From Prevotella sp. (GTDB lineage: Bacteria > Bacteroidota > Bacteroidia > Bacteroidales > Bacteroidaceae), in the NCBI GenBank assembly GCA_017474845.1, contig JAFVGS010000090.1, forward strand, positions 1-41,331: a stretch of DNA of 41,331 nt. The letters run 5' to 3'. The first letter of the stretch is position 1; every line of letters begins with the position of its first letter. The position numbers were made by a program, and so were the translations under genes. Below are positions 32,301-39,076 of the stretch, in pieces. The notes below the pieces were generated by a model. That model was given only the letters and a program-made list of their open reading frames with translations. It had not been told where the DNA came from and ran no database searches.

Positions 32301-33214
32301 TGCAGCTTATGGCAGGCAATATGCCTTCCGAGTGGCATTCCGCTCACAAGGACAACGACAGGGCATTGGCCAGCTACTATGCTAATGAGTACCTTCGCAA
32401 TGCCATTTTGGAGGCATCTACGACTATCAACGGCGGACTTATCCTCTCTCAGATTATCAAGGTTGGCAATTACCGCAACAAGGTGATGACGGAGGAAACG
32501 GGTGGCATGAGCGGTGCGTACAATGATGAACGTTCTCCCTTCCTGTGGGGCGGTGGCACTATGGAGCAGGCTATCTATACCATTATGCGCTATGCCAACA
32601 ACCCGACTTATCAGGCTACGGATGCCGAGGTGCTGAACAACATGGCGAAGTTCGTTGTCACGCACGGAGGGCGTGCCATCTTGAATGACATCATTCTTCG
32701 TGGGTATATATACGCTCTTGGCGGTGTGTTTAACGGAACGATATACGCAAGTGAAGGGATTTTCAGTGGTTTTGCAGGAAAGAAGAAAACAATCATCACA
32801 GAGCAGAACGCCTCGGGGTATATCGGTTCTTTAGGGTATTTCGGCGACCGTGTGTTAGATTTTAAAAAGGCAGGGACATGGGTTGAGTTCCGTAGTTTGG
32901 AAAATGGTTTTACAGTCGATGTCCCTTCTTTGTTTGGGAGCGTGAATACTTATAGTCAACAAGTGATAGAAGAAGTGCGCAGCCTTGTCGGAAACACGGT
33001 ATTATTACACAATATGTCAAACGTGGATGTTGTTGTTACGGGCAACTGCAAAATGAGCGTTGGAGGCTCATCGAATTCGTTTGTATTGGAACCTGGAGAT
33101 ATTGTCTCCATGACATGCACGTTCGGGAGTTTTGGTGATGGCTTTGAAGAAATTTTTTGGCAATATACGCGAGCTACAAGTCACGAGGCTATGAATAGCA
33201 ACAGTTTAGAATAA
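29375..33214 (+). CDS. Large tail-tip (Tal-like) protein
   Basis: 1279 residues. The N-terminal 480 residues (EIYGSNDRIKCQVEAGSSSQ, CEFAGERYWLQEKYLPKQKN, YDVKLYGIESLTKRLLVLQN) match the tail-hub proteins of Bacteroides phages. The middle, from about 530, is a baseplate-like section with repeated GIGFGSSGHAIDGDGVGKFA-type loops. After 830 come sandwich-like and adhesin-like stretches (ESFEYEGNEYNYIDLAAS is one earlier example). Forms the tip that carries the fibre and probably opens the path for DNA. 16 bases before the fibre gene. No peptidase motif seen. Confidence 0.75.
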   Translation: MIEIYGSNDRIKCQVEAGSSSQQDKALQSDNVLSLSFTHYAFLELDVNDWCEFAGERYWLQEKYLPKQKNEHEWEYDVKLYGIESLTKRLLVLQNSDVENEAVFTLTAPASEHVRLIVQSMNDGMDHTTNWKVGDVVQTENLTIDYDGTYCDEGLRLVAEAAGTEWWIEGETVNLCRCEQGSELLLRYGESLLSLDRDEADGVKFYTRLFPIGSSRNIDRSKYGSTRLQLPGGAKYVDIPDLVERYGVFHHYEQEAFSGIYPRRVGVISSVRWEEVKDTDGTPFTIWHFKDNGLPFDPNDYEIAGLVKHVSFQSGELEGRDFEVNYNSSTGEFEIITTWPYDDDMQLPDVHGGQLVPEPGNTYILWNIRMPDEYYALAEKEYQSAVDVFNREHLLDKSVYKAPINPKWAERSGAQLYVGRRVRLESQKYFPKLGYRSSRITRLTRKVSAPYQIDLEISDAVSTGTMAKIEDSIHDVKMYVRESSSVLPDIIRSWDETKPTDNNIYSARRTHKEFLSKNSADRAKKKIIFDEGIGFGSSGHAIDGDGVGKFAGITSKNFESGELGGAGFGMYLDAYGVSTAEFDNLIVRMKSVFAELEIKKKSFSAGDLGFSDAANKLLLVLPLDVNGIVLESNEGAVAYRCCWLMKDGDDAVSNNWHVDDQARCQTFNIKPGVYSNVSNRYYWRKVLEAGESFEYEGNEYNYIDLAASATGTYKGVDFTKGCQTGVNNDIPKAHDQVIQLGNQSDISRQNYTEIIVNGSDAPAIKQYQGINDYTLSGKLVRGDFYDPVKNTYRSVVYGDFYAGDKEGGGYAKYDKSTNKFVVKGKLEVGSTLEDGREVNDLGVRKGNLLRNSGFTGDYESEAVTSSTPVSEDTVIYSDPFDCWEQYGCSAVEDASSASGMAAVIGTLTQTIDGGMTVGEWYIFSFRGQSGSVTMNVGGVSHVFELSSDLERYDYPFVCQSNEPFSLVGNGAKVMELQLMAGNMPSEWHSAHKDNDRALASYYANEYLRNAILEASTTINGGLILSQIIKVGNYRNKVMTEETGGMSGAYNDERSPFLWGGGTMEQAIYTIMRYANNPTYQATDAEVLNNMAKFVVTHGGRAILNDIILRGYIYALGGVFNGTIYASEGIFSGFAGKKKTIITEQNASGYIGSLGYFGDRVLDFKKAGTWVEFRSLENGFTVDVPSLFGSVNTYSQQVIEEVRSLVGNTVLLHNMSNVDVVVTGNCKMSVGGSSNSFVLEPGDIVSMTCTFGSFGDGFEEIFWQYTRATSHEAMNSNSLE

Positions 33215-33230
33215 TCAGGAGAAGAAGTTT

Positions 33231-36200
33231 ATGAAAGATTTAAACACAGTACCGAGCAACGGGACCTACGGCGCGGCGATTGCTTTGGTTAACCAGAATT
33301 TCACGCTGGTGAAAGAGCAGTTGGAGCACCTTTTGTACATGCGTGAGGGTTTTTGCGGGATGTACGAAACATCGGCTGCCCTTTTGTCTGCCCACCCGAA
33401 CCCTGTGGCGGGTTCTTTCGCCTACGTTGGCCGTGCGTTCCCTATGGCCGTCTATATGGTGAGCAACGGCTCGTGGTATGCCACGCAGGAAACATACGAT
33501 GGCGGCGACATCGACCTTACGCAGTACGCCACCAGCACTGCCTTGACTGCGTTGGCAGGAAGGGTGACGGCCTTGGAAGGTGCGGGCTATCTGTTTGCAG
33601 GAGTAGCAAGCCCTGCTGCGAGTATCAACCTTAACGGCAATACAAGCAAGATATTCCTTCTTGCCTTTGCTCCAGGTACTTACACAAACTATGGAGGACT
33701 GACGCTTTCCGACGGAGAAATCGGCGTGTTGTATTTCAATGGCTCGACATGGCGTGGCAACAAGGCCACCGACATCATGGCGAAGGGTATTGTAGGAGGA
33801 TATGACGAAACACCTACTGAGGACAGCGAGAAACCTATCACAAGTGGAGGTGTTTTTGATGCACTTAACGGACTACGGCAAGAATTTAATGAGGGATTGT
33901 CGGAAGTCAACCCTCAGTTTGCCACTGGCGAGAAAGTCGGTGCAGTAAGCATCGTCTCACGACCCGGCTCTGGAACGGATGCCGTTATGACACAGGCGGC
34001 GGTGTCGGGAACTGTTTTTAACGAGATAGCCATCGACGACATCGACGACATCATTTTTAATGGTGGCCAGTTGACACCAAATCCTGCTTTCGCAGGGTCG
34101 GAGTCTGGTGTGCCTGCATACTATACCGTGTATGATGGAACATCGCACAAACTGAAGGTCGGCGTGATGTCTGTCATATCAGACAATATGGGGCATGTGG
34201 TGACGCAGGTAATGGCCACGCACTATGTTTTAGATGATAGCGGTCAAATTACTGGTGCTCATTCGGACAGCGACCTTTTCCTTATCTACCGAAGTGCGAA
34301 ACTGTCAGGTGGAACGCTGCCGACAGAAGTTGGCGATTGGACTCCTTGGAACTACGTCAACAACAGCCTTCTTACAAATGCCATTGCCAGCATCCGCACC
34401 GATCTTCTTGGTTATTACCTAAAGACGGAGACCTACTCAAAGGAGCAGGTCAATGCCCTTATTGATGCCATCAACCAGTTTGAATATGCTGTTGTAGCAC
34501 AGCTTCCCACGGCATCTTCCTCTACAAGGCACAAGATATATCTTGTGCCCTCCACCAATCCCGACACGTCGAATGTCAAGGATGAGTTCATCACCATAAC
34601 GACCACGCAGAACGGCGTTATCCGTTATTCATGGGAGCAGATAGGTTCCACCACTGTTGACCTTGGCGGATATTCGACTACTGCCCAGATGAACTCTGCC
34701 ATATCGAGTGCCGTTGCCGCAGAAACCGCCCTTCGTGTTGCCGCAGACAATTTGTTGGATGGAAGGGTTACGGCTTTGGAAAAGGCCAGTGCGTCGTTAC
34801 AGGAGAGCATAGATGGCGAGGCCATAGCCCGTGAGAACGCCGTTTCTGATGAGGCCTCTTTGCGTGAGGAAGCTGATACTTTGTTGGATGGGCGGGTTGG
34901 CACGCTGGAGAGTACCATTGCTGCTGCCGATGATGTGCCGACTGCTGGGAGTGATAACCTTGTCAAGAGCGGCGGGGTGGCTGATAAGACTAACAAGGTA
35001 TATTACAGAAGCATTTTTCAACCATCGGCTACTGGTTCCTTGATTGGAGATATTGACAGAATTATCAAAGAGTTATATATCAGTCCTGCTGACCTTGGTG
35101 AGGATGATGCCTCTAAATTCTGTATTCAGAATATCAGGAGAAATGTCAATGGCACATGGTATGTTAACTTGTATTTTTTCAATGAAGGTGAGGGAACACA
35201 ACGTCTTCGTTTTAACAGTCAGAAACAGAAAGGTGAGGTGGAAGTTATCAGGACATCGAATGAAAGTTACTGTGTTGTTGATTGGTCACAATTAGAAGAT
35301 GGTGGTTCTGTATACATTGCACCATCAAAGGTCAGTGACTATCTGTTAAATGGCGACTATGTGACTGATATTGACAATTTCCCAATTTCCAAAGATGCAA
35401 CTCGTTTGCGGTCTGCTGAAGGCAACATAGGACGACTTAATACATCAGTGAATAACTTGACATCTAAAATGTCTTCCCTTGAGAGGAACACTTTCCCATT
35501 TGCGACTGCTGTTGGAAAATTCATAAGAACTAATGGTTCTGTAGGCACTGCGGGTGCTGCTCAAATAATGCACTGGTGCATGACAGACCTTATACCGTTG
35601 GATTATTTTGTATCAGCCAACAGCGTCTTTTTTGGCACCACAGAAGATATTGTGCTCAAAAATTGCTATTGCCGACCTGGTTCTGATGCTCCGTATTGCC
35701 TTTTCTTTGATGAAGAAAAGAACGTCATTACTGCCCCAGGCGGCTATATTATGGGAGAGAGTGAATCGAAAGCGGATGTGACATTGAGTTGGGGTGATAA
35801 TATTCCTGAAAATGCAAAATATGTTCGCATAAACTTCCACTCCGATGGATATATTGAGAATCTAAATCCTTCAAGTGGTGGTGGCACATCGTCTTCTGTT
35901 GACGAAGAGTTTGTTGAGAAGTTTAATAAATACGCTGTTTCATGGGTTGATGATGATTTCAAGATTACCGAGGAAAGCGGCGAGATTACCGAAAACTATC
36001 CTGCCAAAATCAAGATTATTTGTGATGAACTTTCAGGAAAGTGTGACTTTGCCGTCATCCCGACAAGTGATGGAAACTGGAGTGGCAGCAACTATCCGAC
36101 TAATGACACACAAGTAATTCCACAATACAAGGCTGACATCATAAAAGCATGGCAACGTGAGGGATTTCATTTTCAGTTACATCCTATTCACAAGGGTTGG

Positions 36201-36740
36201 TACACTGGTGGTTCTCAGGGCTATACCTATCAGGGGGCTGCGTTTTGCGAGCAGAGCCTTGTGAAATGTATAGAGGCATTCCGTGATGCTGGTATCTTCA
36301 ATGATTCCTGCGTAGTATATCCCGGCAGCAGCGGCACCAACTCAGATGTTGTTGGCGTGATAAAAAATTGGGTAGAGTTCGCACTGACAGCCACGACAGA
36401 CAATGACCCTTACAACGCCGAAATAAAAAACCCGTTCAATATTCGCCGTATGTTCCTGAACTTCGGCAGCAGCACCCGAACCGTTGACTACTACAAGGCA
36501 CAGGTTGATGCAGCTTTCGCGGCTGGGGCATGGATTATCTTCGGCACCCATTCAGCTCAGGCTGTTGATGACTTAGACAATCCGACCTCTGACACTTCTG
36601 CGTTGACTCTCAGCAATATCAAGAAGGTTGTTCAGTATGCACTTTCAAAGAGCCAAGGAATTACCATTCAACCCTTGCGCAAGGTGTGGAATGGGCGGAA
36701 GCTGATGCTGGGACTCTGGACGGGGAACCCCAGCCTGTGA
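33231..36740 (+). CDS. Tail fibre with C-terminal polysaccharide-deacetylase-like domain
   Basis: 1169 residues. N-terminal attachment part, then triple coiled-coil repeats (TALTALAGRVTALEGAGY, RVAADNLLDGRVTALEKA, EADTLLDGRVGTLESTIAA). From about residue 895 a NodB/CE4-like domain: Asp907-909 (SWVDDDF), His980 and His984 (HFQLHP, the HxxxHP metal motif), Pro1031 in VVYPGSSGTNS and His1107 (IFGTHSA). Such enzymes remove acetyl groups from surface polysaccharide, so the fibre probably recognises and deacetylates host capsule. DNA from about 34950 on is clearly more AT-rich than upstream, the mark of an exchanged host-range module. Confidence 0.82.
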   Translation: MKDLNTVPSNGTYGAAIALVNQNFTLVKEQLEHLLYMREGFCGMYETSAALLSAHPNPVAGSFAYVGRAFPMAVYMVSNGSWYATQETYDGGDIDLTQYATSTALTALAGRVTALEGAGYLFAGVASPAASINLNGNTSKIFLLAFAPGTYTNYGGLTLSDGEIGVLYFNGSTWRGNKATDIMAKGIVGGYDETPTEDSEKPITSGGVFDALNGLRQEFNEGLSEVNPQFATGEKVGAVSIVSRPGSGTDAVMTQAAVSGTVFNEIAIDDIDDIIFNGGQLTPNPAFAGSESGVPAYYTVYDGTSHKLKVGVMSVISDNMGHVVTQVMATHYVLDDSGQITGAHSDSDLFLIYRSAKLSGGTLPTEVGDWTPWNYVNNSLLTNAIASIRTDLLGYYLKTETYSKEQVNALIDAINQFEYAVVAQLPTASSSTRHKIYLVPSTNPDTSNVKDEFITITTTQNGVIRYSWEQIGSTTVDLGGYSTTAQMNSAISSAVAAETALRVAADNLLDGRVTALEKASASLQESIDGEAIARENAVSDEASLREEADTLLDGRVGTLESTIAAADDVPTAGSDNLVKSGGVADKTNKVYYRSIFQPSATGSLIGDIDRIIKELYISPADLGEDDASKFCIQNIRRNVNGTWYVNLYFFNEGEGTQRLRFNSQKQKGEVEVIRTSNESYCVVDWSQLEDGGSVYIAPSKVSDYLLNGDYVTDIDNFPISKDATRLRSAEGNIGRLNTSVNNLTSKMSSLERNTFPFATAVGKFIRTNGSVGTAGAAQIMHWCMTDLIPLDYFVSANSVFFGTTEDIVLKNCYCRPGSDAPYCLFFDEEKNVITAPGGYIMGESESKADVTLSWGDNIPENAKYVRINFHSDGYIENLNPSSGGGTSSSVDEEFVEKFNKYAVSWVDDDFKITEESGEITENYPAKIKIICDELSGKCDFAVIPTSDGNWSGSNYPTNDTQVIPQYKADIIKAWQREGFHFQLHPIHKGWYTGGSQGYTYQGAAFCEQSLVKCIEAFRDAGIFNDSCVVYPGSSGTNSDVVGVIKNWVEFALTATTDNDPYNAEIKNPFNIRRMFLNFGSSTRTVDYYKAQVDAAFAAGAWIIFGTHSAQAVDDLDNPTSDTSALTLSNIKKVVQYALSKSQGITIQPLRKVWNGRKLMLGLWTGNPSL

Positions 36741-36904
36741 AGTTCAAGTTCGGTACTGACTAGCAGCCGAAGTATCGGGTGTTTGAAAGACTGGAGGAAC
36801 TGGCGGACTTCTACACGAAGGCCATGCGCTTTATCCAAGAAACGCTGGATGCGGGATGGCGGAAGAAAGACGCATTCAATCCGGATGACTATCGGGATGA
36901 ATAA
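36686..36904 (+). pseudogene. Small tail-end protein interrupted by an amber codon
   Basis: A frame beginning GTG 36686 overlaps the fibre 3' end: VEWAEADAGTLDGEPQPVKF, KFGTD, TAG (36761), then QPKYRVFERLEELADFYTKA and MRFIQETLDAGWRKKDAFNP to TAA at 36904. Protein-like composition continues smoothly across the TAG, so I read it as one small gene with a nonsense mutation or readthrough. Similar short proteins follow fibre genes in Bacteroidetes phages as I recall. Without readthrough only a 26-residue piece from ATG 36824 could be made. Confidence 0.55.
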
Positions 36905-36937
36905 ACTCTGACGGAAAGCCCTTGGGGGTGGGCATAG

Positions 36938-37067
36938 AAAAAGCCCCCAGCCTGTTAATATAGACGCCAATCATTTATTAACGACGTACCCTTACGGAAC
37001 GCAGCTGGGGGCTGTATGCCCTTCGCCGTTCCATAAGGGTATTTTTTTGTCGAATAAATGATTGGCG
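36938..37067 (-). ncRNA. Candidate structured phage RNA with pseudoknot-like fold
   Basis: Leftward unit of about 130 nt. -7 box TACCTTTG (complement of 37071-37078) places the start at the outer stem. Stem 1 is CGCCAATCATTTATT, 15 bp perfect, with 36965-36979 pairing to 37053-37067. Then CGAC/GTCG (36982-36985 with 37049-37052), TACCCTTA/TAAGGGTA (36987-36994 with 37034-37041) and GGAACG/CGTTCC (36996-37001 with 37027-37032). The 25-base apical loop carries GCTGGGGGCT (37004-37013), which pairs perfectly with 36942-36951 outside the hairpin; five T follow on the minus strand (36938-36942). No reading frame. Function unknown. Confidence 0.65.
36987..37048 (+). terminator. Rightward terminator of the tail operon
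   Basis: TACCCTTAcGGAACG pairs with CGTTCCaTAAGGGTA and is followed by seven T (37042-37048). It would stop rightward transcripts of the tail genes, using the same DNA that encodes the leftward RNA candidate. Confidence 0.65.
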
Positions 37068-37070
37068 GTA

Positions 37071-37078
37071 CAAAGGTA
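37071..37078 (-). promoter_or_regulatory. -7 promoter box (TACCTTTG) for the leftward RNA
   Basis: Perfect TAnnTTTG match on the minus strand, about seven bases before the outer hairpin arm. There is no leftward gene downstream for it to serve other than the RNA candidate. Confidence 0.6.
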
Positions 37079-37094
37079 CAAAAAAATCTTGAAA

Positions 37095-37337
37095 ATGACT
37101 TACTACGAGATAATAAAATTGAGTAAGGAGCCTATTGACAGGCTAAATTCGGCTGGTTTCAGGCTTGAAGACTGCCAGTATCTGGCACTTTATGAGGACT
37201 ACAGGCGCATGCATGAGGCTGGGGACAAGATGACTTACATCGTGTCGGTGCTCCACGACCGTTACCATGTGTGCGAGCGCAAGGTATATGACCTGATCAA
37301 GCGGTTTGGAAGGCACTGCACGATTGGTGCAGTGTGA
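37095..37337 (+). CDS. Small Mor-like HTH protein, unknown role
   Basis: 80 residues from ATG 37095 (MTYYEIIKLSKEPIDRLNSA). GFRLEDCQYLALYEDYRRMH is followed by MTYIVSVLHDRYHVCERKVY and DLIKRFGR, a HTH of the shape found at the C-terminus of Mor/C-type activators. It lies between tail genes and the methylase, as in other Bacteroidetes Mu-like phages I recall. No rightward promoter box is seen directly upstream, and the tail operon terminator lies before it. DNA-binding is likely, target unknown. Confidence 0.65.
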   Translation: MTYYEIIKLSKEPIDRLNSAGFRLEDCQYLALYEDYRRMHEAGDKMTYIVSVLHDRYHVCERKVYDLIKRFGRHCTIGAV

Positions 37338-37357
37338 TTCTGTGTGAATCCTCTTTC

Positions 37358-37403
37358 GTCTCGCTGAATGACCATAACTTTGCGGTGACAAAATTAGCGA
37401 GAC
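37358..37403 (+). promoter_or_regulatory. Methylase promoter flanked by GTCTCGCT/AGCGAGAC
   Basis: -7 box TAACTTTG (37375-37382) lies between GTCTCGCT (37358-37365) and AGCGAGAC (37396-37403), an 8-bp perfect inverted repeat that would place a regulator astride the promoter. The second arm ends one base before the methylase ATG, so it could also fold in the mRNA and hide the start. Confidence 0.55.
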
Positions 37404-37404
37404 A

Positions 37405-38235
37405 ATGAGAAAGCAATATCTATCAGCACCGCTTCCTTTCCAGGGACAGAAGCGGATGTTTGCCAAGGAGTACATCAAGGTGCTCCAGCAGTTCCCTGAC
37501 GGCACGACCTTCGTGGACCTATTTGGCGGCTCCGGCTTATTATCACACATAGCCAAGTGCCAGAAACCGCATTCCACTGTGGTATATAATGACTTTGACG
37601 GCTATTGCCAGCGGTTGGAGGCATTGCCGGTTACTAATGCGCTGCTGGCAGAACTGAGGGAGATAGTGGATGTTCCACGCCACAAGCCTATATTGGGAGA
37701 AGCAAAGGAACGCGTGCTGTCCTGTGTCCGCAAATACCTCCACGACTACGGCTACATCGACTATATCACGCTGTCCTCTTCGATCATGTTCTCTATGAAG
37801 TACGCTACCGAGTTCGAGGATCTGGAGAAAGAGACACTATATAATAATATAAGGACGACCGACTATGAACCGTGCCTGGACTACCTCGACGGGCTGACCA
37901 TTACCTCCTGCGACTACAGGGAGGTGTTTGAGCAGTACAAGGACGTGCCAGGCGTGGTGTTCCTGGTTGACCCTCCCTATCTGAGCACGGACAGCAAGAC
38001 CTACAAGATGTACTGGAAGCTGTCTGACTACCTTGATGTGCTGACGGTTCTTGCTGGACATCGCTTCATCTATTTTACCTCGAACAAATCCTCTATCGTT
38101 GAACTGTGCGACTGGATGGGTAAGCACCCGGACCTTGGCAACCCGTTCAAGGACTGCCAGCGTCGTGAGTTCAACGCCCACATGAACTATAGCGCCTCCT
38201 ACACGGACATCATGCTATATACGAAAGCCGCTTGA
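37405..38235 (+). CDS. DNA adenine methyltransferase (Dam/D12 class)
   Basis: 276 residues. Motif order of D12-class N6-adenine methylases: SAPLPFQGQKRMFAKEYIKV (FxGxK, about 7-26), TFVDLFGGSGLL (SAM-binding, about 35-46), catalytic VFLVDPPYLS with DPPY at 189-192, and FIYFTSNKSSIVELCDW later. It methylates adenine in phage and host DNA. By analogy with the Mu mom region at the right end it may protect phage DNA from restriction. Target sequence not predictable. Own promoter with an inverted repeat; followed 26 bases later by the thymidylate-synthase-like gene. Confidence 0.9.
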   Translation: MRKQYLSAPLPFQGQKRMFAKEYIKVLQQFPDGTTFVDLFGGSGLLSHIAKCQKPHSTVVYNDFDGYCQRLEALPVTNALLAELREIVDVPRHKPILGEAKERVLSCVRKYLHDYGYIDYITLSSSIMFSMKYATEFEDLEKETLYNNIRTTDYEPCLDYLDGLTITSCDYREVFEQYKDVPGVVFLVDPPYLSTDSKTYKMYWKLSDYLDVLTVLAGHRFIYFTSNKSSIVELCDWMGKHPDLGNPFKDCQRREFNAHMNYSASYTDIMLYTKAA

Positions 38236-38260
38236 ATGACATTCTAAAACCGTTTGAACG

Positions 38261-38899
38261 ATGAACAAATACTATCAGATACTGGGCAAGGTTCTGGAGA
38301 AAGGAAAGACCCAGACGAACAAGAAAGGAAACATACGCTACCTGCTCAATGAGCAGTTGTCACTGGCCCCTGCCGACCTGCTCGACATATTCGAGAGCCA
38401 CGGCATAGCGAGAAAGAAGCTGAAGAATGAGCTGCAGTTGTTTATGCAGGGTGAGCGGAACGTGGAACGATACCGTGACGTTGGCATCAACTGGTGGGAC
38501 TATTGCGGCTCTGTTCTGGTGAACAGCTACCCGACCTACTTCGAGAAGCTGCCACCGCTCATTGCGAAGATAAACCGCGAGAAGCGCAACAGCAAGAACT
38601 ATGTGCTGTTCCTGGGTGAGACCAATGCGGAAAGTAACCAGGCTCCTTGTTTGAGTTTGGTTCAGTTCCAGATTGATGAAGGTGAACTTGTCGTGTCCGC
38701 TTACCAAAGAAGCAGCGACGCTAATTTGGGTTTGCCTTCTGATATTTACCATCTCTATTTGATGGCTCGACAGATTGATTTGCCTCTCAAATCTATCACG
38801 CTGAATCTCGGAAACGTTCATATCTACGAGAACAATATCGAGCGGACAAAGGATTTACTCAATGGAGATGAGAACGTAAAGTTTGACCTCAATGTCTGA
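38261..38899 (+). CDS. Thymidylate synthase family enzyme, dCMP-type (predicted dCMP hydroxymethylase-like)
   Basis: 212 residues. Aligned by eye to E. coli ThyA: Glu57 in NELQLFMQGERN (E58), NWWDYCG (W80 region), Cys130 in APCLSL (C146), Arg150-Asp153 in QRSSDANLGLP (R166), Asp161 in LPSDIY (N177), and His187/Tyr189 in GNVHIYENN (H207/Y209). Asn177 selects dUMP in thymidylate synthases; Asp there marks dCMP hydroxymethylase of T4. It thus probably acts on dCMP to make hydroxymethyl-dCMP. It is shorter than ThyA (264), lacks the last C-terminal segment, and has Leu instead of His after the catalytic Cys, so activity may differ. Terminator 20 bases on. Confidence 0.78.
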   Translation: MNKYYQILGKVLEKGKTQTNKKGNIRYLLNEQLSLAPADLLDIFESHGIARKKLKNELQLFMQGERNVERYRDVGINWWDYCGSVLVNSYPTYFEKLPPLIAKINREKRNSKNYVLFLGETNAESNQAPCLSLVQFQIDEGELVVSAYQRSSDANLGLPSDIYHLYLMARQIDLPLKSITLNLGNVHIYENNIERTKDLLNGDENVKFDLNV

Positions 38900-38918
38900 C
38901 CTGAATTTATAAACAACA

Positions 38919-38957
38919 GAAAGAGCCTCGAAGTCGCTTGATTTTCGAGGCTCTTTC
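38919..38957 (+). terminator. Strong terminator of the modification genes
   Basis: GAAAGAGCCTCGAA (38919-38932), an 11-base loop, TTCGAGGCTCTTTC (38944-38957): 14 perfect pairs with A tract before and T tract within. Probably works in both directions. Confidence 0.8.
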
Positions 38958-38995
38958 ATGTGTTATTCTGAATTGTGTGTTTGCCAAAGTGAAGT

Positions 38996-39076
38996 CCGTT
39001 TCGTTTTATTTTTTGAGGCTGATTTTGCTCGTTTCGTTTTACCTTTTGAGGTGCAAATATCAACCGTTTCGTTTTA
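38996..39076 (+). repeat. Three CGTTTCGTTTTA repeats, candidate right-end transposase sites
   Basis: (C/T)CGTTTCGTTTTA starts at 38996, 39029 and 39064, i.e. 33 and 35 bases apart, about three helical turns, all in one orientation. The first two also share TTTTGAGG downstream. A partial fourth, TCGTTTTGCGG, is at about 39092. Position and regular phasing fit MuA-type binding sites at a Mu right end. Confidence 0.65.

Noticed and set aside
29375-36740. Diversity-generating retroelement targeting tail proteins
   Set aside because: No reverse transcriptase gene, no template/variable repeat pair seen, although related Bacteroides transposable phages carry one.
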